Source: an uncultured Bacteroidales bacterium (GTDB taxonomy: Bacteria; Bacteroidota; Bacteroidia; Bacteroidales; UBA932). From it: a stretch of DNA of 61,341 bases. Numbering within the stretch: position 1 is the stretch's first letter; each line of letters starts with the position of its first letter. The stretch spans positions 1 to 61,341 of the forward strand of contig CASGDV010000117.1 of the NCBI GenBank assembly GCA_949300335.1, given 5' to 3'. Below the pieces are notes generated by a model, which was not told the DNA's origin, searched no databases, and worked only from the letters and a program-made list of their open reading frames with translations. Below, in pieces: positions 37,491 to 46,645 of this stretch. The position numbers and the translations under genes are program-made.

Positions 37491-38492
37491 CTATTTGAAC
37501 AAACGTTTTCCTGACCTCCTTTGCCCAACAAGCATTTCAATGATTAGGAAAAATGCTGCTATGGCGAAAAAATACATGAATTGCTCGTCATATTCCTCAA
37601 AGACAACGGAACTGAATTTCTCCTCATCCATTTTCTTTATGGAATCCACGATCGGAGCAAGTCCGAATTCGCTGTTTCCGGCCCTGACATAAGCTCCGTT
37701 ACCGACAGAAGCAATTTCTTTCAGAACATTTTCATCAAGTCTCGAGACCACTATATTACCATCTTTATCCTTGAGAAGTCCCCCGTCCATCGGAATAGGC
37801 TTGCCTTCTGGAGAACCGACTCCGATTGTGAAAACCCGGACTCCCATTTCTGCAGCCTGCCTGGCCGCCGCCACAGGGTCGTCCTCATGATTTTCCCCAT
37901 CCGTTATTATGATTATCGCACGGCTCTTCTCGCTCTGGGTACTGAAACTTCTCAATGCAGTATTGATTGCATCGCCTATGGCAGTTCCCTGAATAGGCAC
38001 GGAAGAAGTAGATATCGAATTAAGAAACATTTTGGCCGAGACATAATCGGTAGTAACAGGAAGCTGCACAAATGAAGAACCGGCATAGACTATCATACCT
38101 ATTCTGTCATCCCTCAATTTGTCTACCAGCCTTGATATCGCCAGTTTTGCCCTTTCCAAACGGTTTGGAGAGTAATCTTCTGCAAGCATGGAATTGGAAA
38201 CATCCAGGGCAATCATTATTTCGACACCCTTTATCTCCTGTTCTTTCAGTTTTGCTCCGATCTGAGGACGGGAAAGCCCGATGACAAAGAAGAAAAACGC
38301 AGTCGTGAAAAGCAAGAAACGCGTCCATCCTTTGGCTCTGGAATACGATGGCATCAGTTGGGATACCATTTTTTCATTCCCGAACTTCCGGATACGGCGC
38401 TTTCTCAAATAACCTGCTACAATGAACAGAATATAGAAGAGCGGTATCAGCAACAACAGCAGCAAATACTGAGCCTGTGCAAAATTCAACAT
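37491..38492 (-). CDS. batB: BatB: von Willebrand factor A membrane protein
   Basis: A 333-residue membrane protein with two N-terminal helices (YLLLLLLIPLFYILFIVAGY and FLLFTTAFFFFVIGLSRP), a VWA domain and a C-terminal helix (FMYFFAIAAFFLIIEMLVG). The metal-ion site is intact: DVSNSM, a Thr in PVTTDYVSA, and IIITDGENHED. QGTAIGDAINTAL matches the BatA/BatB subfamily. It lies 18 bp after batA. Function is linked in Bacteroides and Leptospira to aerotolerance or oxidative stress, probably as part of a MoxR-driven chaperone-like complex. Confidence 0.93.
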   Translation of the reverse strand: MLNFAQAQYLLLLLLIPLFYILFIVAGYLRKRRIRKFGNEKMVSQLMPSYSRAKGWTRFLLFTTAFFFFVIGLSRPQIGAKLKEQEIKGVEIMIALDVSNSMLAEDYSPNRLERAKLAISRLVDKLRDDRIGMIVYAGSSFVQLPVTTDYVSAKMFLNSISTSSVPIQGTAIGDAINTALRSFSTQSEKSRAIIIITDGENHEDDPVAAARQAAEMGVRVFTIGVGSPEGKPIPMDGGLLKDKDGNIVVSRLDENVLKEIASVGNGAYVRAGNSEFGLAPIVDSIKKMDEEKFSSVVFEEYDEQFMYFFAIAAFFLIIEMLVGQRRSGKRLFK

Positions 38493-38512
38493 ATCAAAAC
38501 CTCCTAAGTATT

Positions 38513-39502
38513 TTATTCAGGCAATCTCCTTATGAAAAACAACCTGAGGATAAAATCCAGCAGAATTGCAATCAACGCAGCCAGGGCATAATCCGTATAG
38601 AGTTCCTTGTATACGGGAAAACTGTCAACGGTGGTCTTTGCCTTCTCCATTTTGTTTATTTCCCCGTATATTTCCATGAGTTTCGTATTGTCAGTAGCCC
38701 TGAAATACCGTCCTCCGGTAGACTGGGCAATATCCGTCAGCAACTGCTCATCTATCTCGACCTGTACATTCTGGACTTCGACGCCCCATGGAGTCATTAC
38801 CGGATACGGAGCCATTCCTTCCGCTCCGACACCTATTGTGTAAACCCTTACATTATATGTCTTCGCTATTTCCGCAGCAGTCTGCGGAGTTATTTCACCC
38901 CTGTTGTTGACACCGTCCGTAAGCAGAATCACCACCCGGCTTTTCGCATTTGAATCCTTAAGTCTTGCTACAGCGGTAGCCAGGCCGTTTCCTATCGCCG
39001 TTCCATCTTCAATGAGGTCTGTCTGCACTTCCTTCATCAGATTTATAAGCGTCGCACGGTCGGTGGTAAGTGGACATTGCGTATAGCTTTCACCGGCAAA
39101 TACCACTATTCCCATTCTGTCTGAAGGTCTCTGTGAAATAAACTCGATGGCGATATCCTTAGCCGCACTGATACGGTCGGGAGTAAAATCCCTTGCAAGC
39201 ATACTGGTGGATACATCCATCGTAAGCATTATGTCTATACCTTCGGTGTCTATACGGTCCATCCGGTCCGAAGACCTCGGCCGTGCAATCACGATTACAA
39301 TCATGATCAGGGCAAAGATTCTCAAAATGAACGGGACATGCCTCACATAAGTCATCACTCCCCTTCCTCCGGAAAGCCATGGATTAATCGACGACACCCT
39401 CATATGGGGATTCCTGCGGCTCAGTTCAAGATACAGGTAATGCAATACCATAAGAAACGGTATCACTTCCAGCCATAACAATTCAGGATACTCAAAAAAC
39501 AT
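38513..39502 (-). CDS. batA: BatA: von Willebrand factor A membrane protein
   Basis: A 329-residue paralog of BatB with the same layout: an N-terminal helix (LLWLEVIPFLMVLHYLYLEL), a second helix (ILRIFALIMIVIVIARPRSS), a VWA domain with the complete metal site (MDVSTSMLA, CPLTTDRAT, ILLTDGVNNRGE) and a C-terminal helix (YALAALIAILLDFILRLFF). EDGTAIGNGLATAVARL is typical for BatA. It is placed 1 bp from the upstream membrane-protein gene, so translation is probably coupled. It most likely works with BatB and MoxR in envelope stress defence. Confidence 0.93.
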   Translation of the reverse strand: MFFEYPELLWLEVIPFLMVLHYLYLELSRRNPHMRVSSINPWLSGGRGVMTYVRHVPFILRIFALIMIVIVIARPRSSDRMDRIDTEGIDIMLTMDVSTSMLARDFTPDRISAAKDIAIEFISQRPSDRMGIVVFAGESYTQCPLTTDRATLINLMKEVQTDLIEDGTAIGNGLATAVARLKDSNAKSRVVILLTDGVNNRGEITPQTAAEIAKTYNVRVYTIGVGAEGMAPYPVMTPWGVEVQNVQVEIDEQLLTDIAQSTGGRYFRATDNTKLMEIYGEINKMEKAKTTVDSFPVYKELYTDYALAALIAILLDFILRLFFIRRLPE

Positions 39503-39503
39503 C

Positions 39504-40541
39504 TCAGCCCTCCTTCTGTTTTACTTCGGTTTCCGTTTCCTCCGACTGCTTTTTAGCTTCCTCATCCAGTTCTGCCTGATATGTCTCAGTAACGAAACGG
39601 ACCGCAAGAGGAACAGCAGCGGCATTTTCTTCTTCGCTGGCGATATATTTCGCAAATTTCACATAATCAGCACGTTCGAACAGGGACTTGACTTCAGAAT
39701 ACAGATTTTCCGGAATATCCTTGTCCGTAAGGCTGCCGAATATTTCATTCGTAGTCATTTCCATTGCGGAGACACCGAATCTGAACACCATATATTCCCT
39801 CAATGCATCGGTAACACCCGAATAGAACTGTTTCTGTTTTTCCGCTGTCCACATCTTGTCCCCGCGGTACTTGTCAAGTTTCCGCAAAGCCCTGATATGT
39901 GCCGGTTCCCTCGAAAACGCATCATCGTTCCTGCGTTTCCTGTAGGTTTTCACAAGACATACGGCAAGGATTGCCAATGATGCCAGCAGCTGGAACCCAA
40001 GGATATATGGAAGAATTTCCGAAAAAGTCAACGGATATCGTACCTGACCCTTTATATCATGCAGTTCGAAAGTAGCCGTATCAACCGGCATCTCCATCAC
40101 TGACAAAGTCTGCGGGTCGAACCGCAGCGAATCCGTATTCCCGTCGGGAAGCCGGCGTCCAAGAACTATTGAAGGAAGTTCATACTCCCCTTTATCGAAT
40201 GACGTAATCACTATGCCTCCCCTTATATCAAGGGTACCTGTCTTCCGGGAAATCCTCAATGTATCGACTCTCCACGGAGAAACAACCGTAACCCCGTCAC
40301 AGAAACCTCCGGAATAATCAGGCAATGAAAATTCCGTTCCGGCTTCTACTCCGTCAAGTTCAAAACCATATACCAGCTGGTCTGCAATCAGGACAGAATC
40401 ACGTTTCTGAAGCTGCTGCAGGTAGGAACCTTCAATCTCCTTGACTGAAGACGTATCCGACAGCACCTGCGCGGAAACGCTTCCGGCACAGAAAAACAGA
40501 CAGACGGCAGACAACAAAACTGATTTCATTATGCTCCTCAT
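39504..40541 (-). CDS. Bat-operon membrane protein with exported N-terminal domain
   Basis: A 345-residue protein with signal peptide (MKSVLLSAVCLFFCAGSVSAQ after an upstream ATG four codons earlier), a beta-rich periplasmic domain of about 150 residues, one helix (ILPYILGFQLLASLAILAVC) and a cytoplasmic helical domain (REYMVFRFGVSAMEMTTNEI, SLFERADYVKFAKY). The cytoplasmic part resembles that of DUF4381 and BatD-type proteins, in which small ALFERADxxKFA-like segments are usual. It lies between the DUF58 gene and batA with 3 and 1 bp gaps. It likely assembles with the Bat proteins. The exact name is not certain. Confidence 0.75.
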   Translation of the reverse strand: MRSIMKSVLLSAVCLFFCAGSVSAQVLSDTSSVKEIEGSYLQQLQKRDSVLIADQLVYGFELDGVEAGTEFSLPDYSGGFCDGVTVVSPWRVDTLRISRKTGTLDIRGGIVITSFDKGEYELPSIVLGRRLPDGNTDSLRFDPQTLSVMEMPVDTATFELHDIKGQVRYPLTFSEILPYILGFQLLASLAILAVCLVKTYRKRRNDDAFSREPAHIRALRKLDKYRGDKMWTAEKQKQFYSGVTDALREYMVFRFGVSAMEMTTNEIFGSLTDKDIPENLYSEVKSLFERADYVKFAKYIASEEENAAAVPLAVRFVTETYQAELDEEAKKQSEETETEVKQKEG

Positions 40542-40544
40542 TCT

Positions 40545-41438
40545 CTATCTTTTTTGAAAAAAGCCGATCAATCCTTTCACATAATCCTGATCGGTGGCAA
40601 TGCTGACATTATCTACCTTGTACCTGAGAAAAAGCTTTTCGGCATTTTCCGACATGGAACGAAACCATGCGGCATATGAATTCCTCATCTTTTTTGAGGA
40701 TGTATCTATCCACGCATCTTTCCCTGTTTCGGAATCCTTGACATGCACAAGACCTACGTCAGGAATCTCACATTCCCTCTTGTCATACACACGTATGACC
40801 GAAAGATCATGTCTGTTGACTGCAACCTTCATGGCATCCTCATACCTCGGCTCGCCATCCGCAGTAACATCCATCATATCGGAAAGCAGAAATGCAGTAC
40901 AGCGCTTCTTGATAGCATTCGTAAGATACCTCAATGCCTCACCGACATCAGTCCCGTCATGCATCGGCTCATACTCGAGGATTTCCCTAATGATATGAAG
41001 CAGGTGGCTGCGCCCTTTCTTCGGAGGTATGAATTTCTCGACTCTGTCGCTGAAGAAAAGGGCCCCGACCTTATCGTTGTTCAAAATCGCCGAGAAAGAA
41101 AGGACAGCCGCTATTTCGGCATTCATGTCCCTTTTGGTCAGGACATCGGTACCGAAAAGACCGGACCTGCTTATATCTATCAGCAGGACTACCGTCATTT
41201 CCCTCTCCTCCTCGAATACCTTTATATAAGGAGAACGCATACGGGCGGTGACATTCCAGTCCATATTCCTAACATCGTCTCCATACTGATATTCGCGGAC
41301 CTCGCTGAAAGCCATACCACGTCCCTTGAATGCGGAATGATACTCACCGGCGAATATCTGGTGAGACAAGGACCTTGTCTTTATTTCGATTTTCCTGACC
41401 TTCCTGAGAAGATCGTTTGTAGCATCCCTGTTATCCAT
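40545..41438 (-). CDS. DUF58 family protein (MoxR partner)
   Basis: A 297-residue cytosolic protein of the DUF58 family, which pairs with MoxR AAA ATPases. SHQIFAGEYHSAFKGRGMAF and REYQYGDDVRNMDWNVTAR are the family signatures, followed by a VWA-like fold with VLLIDISRSGLFG and LLSDMMD. Unlike many family members it has no membrane helices. Its ATG shares one base with the moxR stop (TAATG), so translation is coupled. Confidence 0.93.
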   Translation of the reverse strand: MDNRDATNDLLRKVRKIEIKTRSLSHQIFAGEYHSAFKGRGMAFSEVREYQYGDDVRNMDWNVTARMRSPYIKVFEEEREMTVVLLIDISRSGLFGTDVLTKRDMNAEIAAVLSFSAILNNDKVGALFFSDRVEKFIPPKKGRSHLLHIIREILEYEPMHDGTDVGEALRYLTNAIKKRCTAFLLSDMMDVTADGEPRYEDAMKVAVNRHDLSVIRVYDKRECEIPDVGLVHVKDSETGKDAWIDTSSKKMRNSYAAWFRSMSENAEKLFLRYKVDNVSIATDQDYVKGLIGFFQKR

Positions 41439-42430
41439 TATGGAACCTCTACGGCATTAATTATTTCGGCAATTATGTTTTCGGTCGTAACGTTTTCCGC
41501 TTCAGCCTCATATGTGAGTCCGATTCTGTGCCTCAGGACTTCATTGCATACCGCCCTGACATCTTCTGGTATTACATAACCGCGCCTCTTTATGAAAGCA
41601 TAGGCCTTTGAAGCCATGGACAACGAAATGCTGGCGCGCGGAGATGCTCCATATGAAATAAGACTGGAAAGTTTTCCGAGTCCGTAATCCTGAGGAGTCC
41701 TCGAAGCATACACTATATCGACAATGTACTTTTCAATTTTCTCATCCATGTATACATCGCGTACAACCTTCCTTGCCCTGACAATATCTTCAGGTTTCAA
41801 TATCGGAGAAGCTTTCGGAAACTCCCCGGAATTGTTCATCCTGACAATGAGCCTTTCCTCTTCCTTTTTCGGATAGGTGACCACCACCTTCAGCATGAAA
41901 CGGTCGAGCTGAGCCTCAGGAAGAGGATATGTACCTTCCTGTTCTATAGGGTTCTGCGTAGCCATGACAAGAAACGGTTCAGGCAATTTGAACGTTTCGT
42001 CACCTATCGTAACCTGACGTTCCTGCATAGCCTCCAGCAATGCGGACTGCACCTTTGCCGGCGAACGGTTAATTTCATCCGCCAGTACGAAATTGGCAAA
42101 AACCGGTCCTTTCCTTATCTGGAACTGCTCGCTCTTCTGGGAATATATCAATGTTCCTATAAGATCGGCAGGAAGGAGATCGGGAGTAAACTGAATTCTA
42201 CTGAATTTCGCATCTACTGCAGAAGCCAAAGTATTTATGGCCAATGTCTTGGCAAGACCGGGAACACCTTCCAGCAATATATGTCCGTTGGCAAGCAAGC
42301 CAATCAGAAGGTTCTCGACCAAATGCTTCTGACCCACAATGACCTTGTTCATTTCCATCATCAGGATATCCACGAACGAACTTTCCTGCTGTATGCGGTC
42401 ATTCAGTTCTTTAATGTTTATGCTTTCCAT
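41438..42430 (-). CDS. MoxR-family AAA ATPase
   Basis: A 330-residue cytosolic ATPase, the probable engine of the Bat complex: MoxR proteins act as chaperones that mature or insert metal into partner proteins. Walker A reads LLEGVPGLAKT, Walker B FVLADEINRSPAK, with sensor 1 VMATQNPIEQEGTYPLPEAQ and the arginine finger region LDRFMLKV. C-terminal lid motif ASPRASISLSMASKAYAFI is present. It is the first gene of the operon running down to 33525 and faces truA. Confidence 0.95.
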   Translation of the reverse strand: MESINIKELNDRIQQESSFVDILMMEMNKVIVGQKHLVENLLIGLLANGHILLEGVPGLAKTLAINTLASAVDAKFSRIQFTPDLLPADLIGTLIYSQKSEQFQIRKGPVFANFVLADEINRSPAKVQSALLEAMQERQVTIGDETFKLPEPFLVMATQNPIEQEGTYPLPEAQLDRFMLKVVVTYPKKEEERLIVRMNNSGEFPKASPILKPEDIVRARKVVRDVYMDEKIEKYIVDIVYASRTPQDYGLGKLSSLISYGASPRASISLSMASKAYAFIKRRGYVIPEDVRAVCNEVLRHRIGLTYEAEAENVTTENIIAEIINAVEVP

Positions 42431-42460
42431 AAAATTCCCTTATTAATATTTTTTTTCAAT

Positions 42461-42468
42461 TATTTTTG
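42461..42468 (+). promoter_or_regulatory. -7 element of truA
   Basis: TATTTTTG (TAnnTTTG) 46 bp before the truA start. No clear -33 TTTG. Confidence 0.4.
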
Positions 42469-42487
42469 CAAAAGCATTAGCAACACG

Positions 42488-42495
42488 CAAAATTA
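42488..42495 (-). promoter_or_regulatory. -7 element of the moxR-bat operon
   Basis: Minus-strand TAATTTTG (TAnnTTTG) 57 bp before the moxR start, in the divergent region with truA. No convincing -33 box. Confidence 0.4.
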
Positions 42496-42514
42496 CAAAA
42501 TCTTCCTCAACAAC

Positions 42515-43288
42515 ATGCGTTACAAGATCAGACTTTCCTATAACGGCCGGGGACTGAACGGATGGCAGATACAAAAAAATGCGGAATCCGTACAAGGCCT
42601 GGTCCAGAAAGCTCTTTCGACACTGCTCAGGAGCGAAATAACATTGACTGGGGCCGGGCGTACAGACTCAACGGTCAGTGCCATCAACTATGTCGCAAAT
42701 TTTGATTGTGAAGAAATTTGCAGCAATGATGCGACGCAAATCGCCTACAAATTAAGTGCCATCCTTCCCAAAAACATCATTATCCATGAAATATCTCCTG
42801 CCGACATTTCCTTTAACGCAAGATTCTCAGCCAAAGCCAGGGAATATCATTATTTCATACACAGGAAAAAGGACCCTTTCATGGAAAATTTTTCATACTT
42901 CTGCAGATACCCTCTCGATACGGAAGCAATGAACCTGGCAGCATCATACCTGACAGGCGAACACGACTTCGGATGCTTTGAGAAGACAGGCGGTTCCAAC
43001 AAGACATCGATATGTACGATATTCGAAGCTTCATGGGAATACTATACACCTGTACATGTATCACTTATGGGCTATGAGGCATCCGAATCGGACTACATGT
43101 TCTTCCGTATTAAGGCAAACAGGTTTCTCCGGAACATGGTGAGGGCGATTGTCGGTTCTCTGATAGAAGTCGGAAGAGGGAAACGCTCCCCTGAATGGAT
43201 AAATGAACTGCTCCGTGAAGGCACGCGCTCGGATGCAGGGGAATCGGTTCCAGGCAATGCTCTTTTTCTGAATGATATCGAGTATTGA
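42515..43288 (+). CDS. truA: tRNA pseudouridine(38-40) synthase
   Basis: Makes pseudouridine at positions 38-40 of tRNA anticodon arms. About 257 residues from the ATG at 42515 (MRYKIRLSYNGRGLNGWQIQ, the standard family start); a longer in-frame extension to 42281 runs through the moxR gene on the other strand and is not real. The catalytic Asp is Asp51 in GAGRTDSTVSA. In most TruA proteins this motif continues AGVHA, so the altered STVSA is odd. Other parts are normal: FNARFSAKAREYHYFI, and FLRNMVRAIVGSLIEVGRGK near the end. It starts the long plus-strand run. Confidence 0.92.
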   Translation: MRYKIRLSYNGRGLNGWQIQKNAESVQGLVQKALSTLLRSEITLTGAGRTDSTVSAINYVANFDCEEICSNDATQIAYKLSAILPKNIIIHEISPADISFNARFSAKAREYHYFIHRKKDPFMENFSYFCRYPLDTEAMNLAASYLTGEHDFGCFEKTGGSNKTSICTIFEASWEYYTPVHVSLMGYEASESDYMFFRIKANRFLRNMVRAIVGSLIEVGRGKRSPEWINELLREGTRSDAGESVPGNALFLNDIEY

Positions 43289-43345
43289 TTTCGTTTTTTC
43301 ATATTTTTTTTATTCCTTTGCATGTTTTAAAAAATTGATACGACC

Positions 43346-44044
43346 ATGTTATTGAATTTATTGCAAATCGACACGACACTTATGGAACAGGCTGTTCCTC
43401 AACAGCAGGAAATGACTTTCTCCCTATTGGACATGGCAGCCAAAGGAGGATGGCTCATGCTCGTGCTGCTGCTGCTTTCCATCATTGCCATATATATATT
43501 CGGAAACAAATGGTGGATGATATACAAGGCAGGCAAGATCGACAAGAACTTCATGAAGGAAATACACTCCCTGATACATGACGGAAAGATCAAGGCGGCC
43601 ATAGACCTGTGCCAGAGATATGACTCGCCTATTGCACGCCTGATAGAGAAAGGAATAGAACGTATCGGAAGGCCTCTGCAGGACATACAGACGGCAGTGG
43701 AAAACATGGGCAACGTAGAAGTCGCAAGACTGGAGAAAGGACTGCCGATGCTTGCAACGATTGCGGGAGGAGCACCGATGATAGGTTTCCTCGGTACTGT
43801 AATGGGTATGGTGCAGGCTTTCTTCAACATGTCCCAGGCCGGCAACAACATAGACATAACCTTGCTGTCAGGCGGTATATATACTGCCATGGTGACTACC
43901 GTCGGCGGTCTTGTAGTTGGAATTATTGCATATTTCGGTTACAACTACCTGACATCCCAGATTTCCGACCTTGTATTCAGAATGGAAAACACTACCATAG
44001 ATTTCATGGACCTGCTTCACGAACCTGCCGAGGACGTAAAATAA
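43346..44044 (+). CDS. exbB: MotA/TolQ/ExbB proton channel protein
   Basis: A 232-residue inner-membrane protein with three helices: near residue 32-52 (GWLMLVLLLLSIIAIYIFGN), near 143-165 (TIAGGAPMIGFLGTVMGMVQ) and near 182-205 (GGIYTAMVTTVGGLVVGIIA), with the large cytoplasmic loop between the first two. GFLGTVMGM and the Thr/Gly-rich third helix are ExbB/TolQ signatures. It is followed by exbD and tonB, so it forms the proton-driven motor for outer-membrane transport. An ExbB or TolQ name cannot be separated on sequence. Confidence 0.93.
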   Translation: MLLNLLQIDTTLMEQAVPQQQEMTFSLLDMAAKGGWLMLVLLLLSIIAIYIFGNKWWMIYKAGKIDKNFMKEIHSLIHDGKIKAAIDLCQRYDSPIARLIEKGIERIGRPLQDIQTAVENMGNVEVARLEKGLPMLATIAGGAPMIGFLGTVMGMVQAFFNMSQAGNNIDITLLSGGIYTAMVTTVGGLVVGIIAYFGYNYLTSQISDLVFRMENTTIDFMDLLHEPAEDVK

Positions 44045-44054
44045 ATTTTGCATT

Positions 44055-44468
44055 ATGGCTATCAAGAGAACAGTAAAAGTCGATCCAAGCTTTTCGATGT
44101 CATCCATGACGGACCTCGTTTTCCTGTTGCTGATATTTTTCCTCGTCACTTCCACATTGGTCAATCCGAATGCGCTGAAACTCCTCCTGCCTAAAAGTAC
44201 AGGACAGATTTCCGCAAAAGCAACCGTGAGCGTATCGATTAAACACTATCGCGAGAACGACACGTTCTCATATCATATCAACGGAGACCAGATGCCCGTA
44301 AGATTCGATGAAATCGAGGACGAACTTATCACGCTCCTGCAGAATGAAGAAGACCCAACATTTTCGATTTATGCAGACGAAACGGTTCCAATCAAAGAGG
44401 TCGTACAGATTATGAATATTGCCAAAAGGAACCATTACAAGGTCATAATGGCCACATCACCGGAATAA
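44055..44468 (+). CDS. exbD: ExbD/TolR biopolymer transport protein
   Basis: A 137-residue protein with one N-terminal helix (SMTDLVFLLLIFFLVTSTLV) carrying the conserved membrane Asp that passes protons, then a periplasmic domain ending TVPIKEVVQIMNIAKRNHYK. It lies 10 bp after exbB and 11 bp before the TonB-like gene. It forms the channel complex with ExbB. Confidence 0.92.
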   Translation: MAIKRTVKVDPSFSMSSMTDLVFLLLIFFLVTSTLVNPNALKLLLPKSTGQISAKATVSVSIKHYRENDTFSYHINGDQMPVRFDEIEDELITLLQNEEDPTFSIYADETVPIKEVVQIMNIAKRNHYKVIMATSPE

Positions 44469-44479
44469 GATTAGTGTAA

Positions 44480-45265
44480 ATGGCTGGAAACTATAAAGAA
44501 GAAAGGGCCAGGCAGAAAACGCTGGGCAAGGTTATGGGGATTGCAATGACAGTCTTCATTCATCTTTTCGTAGCCCTGTTCGGCGCCTTTACCGGCTTGA
44601 AATACATATATCCTCCACCGGAGGAAAAGGCGATTCTGATAGATTTTTCCGAATCGGTGCCGGAAAGACCTAAACAGAACAGGACCGGCCGTGCCCCGAC
44701 ATCGGTAAATGCCGATCCTCAGAAAAAAATAGAACTGGTCCAGAGTTCCGAAGCCCAGCACGAAGGAACAAAGCAGAATGAAGCTCCGGAAGCTACCGTA
44801 GGGGAATACGGAGACGTGGAAGTACCGGAACCTCCGAGAAACAAGGAAATAAACAAAAGGGCACTATTCCACGCTGCCGACAACAAGACGGACAAGGACA
44901 CACTTGCAGCACAGACTGCAGCCAAAGTATCCGATGCGCTGAAAGCCGGTCATGCACAAGGCAATACACGCACTGGCAAGACTAGCGGTGCTCCGAATGC
45001 GAAACTCAAGGGAAGGGATGTGATAGGGAATCTGCCTAATCCGAAATATGGTGTGCAGGCTTCCGGCAAGGTTGTTGTAAGCATCTGGGTCGACCAGTAC
45101 GGAAATGTACAGAGGGCGGTTCCGGGAGTTGAAGGAACGACCGTTACGGACAAGACGTTGTGGAACGCTGCCAGAGTGGCGGCAATGGAGGCCCACTTCA
45201 ACATGGATGCAAACGCCCCGGCCCTCCAGCAGGGAACCATCACATACATTTTCAACCTGAAATAG
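44480..45265 (+). CDS. TonB-like energy transducer
   Basis: A 261-residue protein with a single N-terminal helix (VMGIAMTVFIHLFVALFGAF), a long charged and Pro-rich periplasmic linker, and a C-terminal domain (GKVVVSIWVDQYGNVQRAVP ... EAHFNMD ... GTITYIFNLK) that matches the TonB C-terminal fold. It transmits the ExbBD motor force to outer-membrane SusC-type transporters. Position next to exbB-exbD supports the role. TolA is a less likely alternative. Confidence 0.88.
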   Translation: MAGNYKEERARQKTLGKVMGIAMTVFIHLFVALFGAFTGLKYIYPPPEEKAILIDFSESVPERPKQNRTGRAPTSVNADPQKKIELVQSSEAQHEGTKQNEAPEATVGEYGDVEVPEPPRNKEINKRALFHAADNKTDKDTLAAQTAAKVSDALKAGHAQGNTRTGKTSGAPNAKLKGRDVIGNLPNPKYGVQASGKVVVSIWVDQYGNVQRAVPGVEGTTVTDKTLWNAARVAAMEAHFNMDANAPALQQGTITYIFNLK

Positions 45266-45333
45266 TACAAGATAATACAAAATGGCGTGAGCCATATATC
45301 GAATAACAATATTTAAATGCTGTAATAAAAGCA

Positions 45334-46635
45334 ATGGAAAATTTCAAGAAAGCAGGCGCAAGCCACAGAACAGGCGAAAGCCGTAGGGATTACGGTACAA
45401 GCCGCTCGGGAAGAAAACATTTCATAAACAAATCGGTATCATCGTCACCTGCTGCTTCATACAGGAGCGAAAGGGTGAATTTCTCCGATGAGGACGGGTC
45501 TTACGGAAATTCCGGCAGAAGACATTTCAATTCCGACAACAGGCCGAGACGTACCGGAAACTGGAACGACAGAAGCAGCTACGGAGAAAGAAGAGAAAGG
45601 AATGTCGGAGAAAGATCATATGGAGAAAGATCATATGGGGAGACATTCTACGGAGACAGGCCTCAAAACATAAGAAGAGACAGGACTGAAAGGAATTTCG
45701 GCGGAAGAACAAGTTTCGGAGGCGAAAGGATGAACAGAAGAAATGCCCAGACAGGACGCCCGGAACACGCGTCGTCCAGAAACCGTCAGGGAAGACGCGT
45801 CCAGAAACCTGTGAACAAAACAAAATCCAATGAAGGCATCAACAGGATGATTGGAAGATATCCGCAACTTGATGCATCACTATATTCAGATAACGATTAC
45901 ATAAACATTCCTGTAAAAGAAGAGGTGAGACTGAACAAGTTCATAGCCAACTCCGGCATTTGCTCAAGAAGGGAAGCCGACAACTATATATTGGCCGGAG
46001 TAGTTACCGTAAACGGGAACGTTGTCACCGAACTGGGCAGCAAGATAAACATCAACACCGATGACGTTCGTTTCAACGGAGAGCGCCTGAAGGGAGAGGA
46101 AAAAGTATATGTCGTTCTGAACAAGCCGAAAGGATATGTCACTACATCGAGCGACCCTCATGCTGAAAAGACTGTAATGGATCTTCTTACTGGATGCAAG
46201 GCCAGAATATTTCCTGTTGGAAGGCTCGACAAGAACACGACAGGAGTGCTGATGTTCACGAATGACGGGGAAATGGCGGAAAAGCTTACACATCCGTCAT
46301 ACAACAAGAAAAAGATATATCAGGTTAATCTGGACAACAAGCTCTCGCGCGAAGATTATGACAAGATAATGGAGGGTGTCACACTTTCGGACGGTGAAAT
46401 TGCAGCCGACGAGCTTGAATATATAGATGAGAACGACCACAGGAAAATAGGTATAAGCATACATTCCGGAAAGAACCGGATTGTCAGAAGAATCTTCGAA
46501 TCGCTTGGATACGAAGTGAAGGCTCTCGACAGGGTCTATTTTGCCGGTCTCACCAAGCAGAATCTAAAAAGAGGCGCATGGAGATACCTCAGCGAAGGAG
46601 AAGTGAACATACTGAGAATGGGAGCTTACAACTAA
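45334..46635 (+). CDS. S4-domain 23S rRNA pseudouridine synthase (RluB/RluF-like) with long basic tail
   Basis: Residues about 195-433 are a standard RsuA/RluB-family enzyme: an S4 RNA-binding domain (RLNKFIANSGICSRREADNY) and the catalytic domain with VLNKPKGYVTTSSDP and PVGRLDKNTTGVLMFTNDGE, whose Asp (about residue 298) is the nucleophile. Residues 1-190 are a low-complexity region rich in Arg, Gly, Ser, Asn and Tyr with repeats of SYGER type, probably disordered and RNA-binding. Two 15-bp repeats at about 45613-45642 encode part of it. Such tails occur in Bacteroidota RluB-like proteins, but this is a long one. Target uridine unknown. Confidence 0.9.
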   Translation: MENFKKAGASHRTGESRRDYGTSRSGRKHFINKSVSSSPAASYRSERVNFSDEDGSYGNSGRRHFNSDNRPRRTGNWNDRSSYGERRERNVGERSYGERSYGETFYGDRPQNIRRDRTERNFGGRTSFGGERMNRRNAQTGRPEHASSRNRQGRRVQKPVNKTKSNEGINRMIGRYPQLDASLYSDNDYINIPVKEEVRLNKFIANSGICSRREADNYILAGVVTVNGNVVTELGSKININTDDVRFNGERLKGEEKVYVVLNKPKGYVTTSSDPHAEKTVMDLLTGCKARIFPVGRLDKNTTGVLMFTNDGEMAEKLTHPSYNKKKIYQVNLDNKLSREDYDKIMEGVTLSDGEIAADELEYIDENDHRKIGISIHSGKNRIVRRIFESLGYEVKALDRVYFAGLTKQNLKRGAWRYLSEGEVNILRMGAYN

Positions 46636-46645
46636 AAACGGCATC

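Noticed and set aside
42281-42514. Long N-terminal extension of truA
   Set aside because: It lies mostly inside moxR on the other strand and adds sequence without similarity to TruA; the family start is at 42515.
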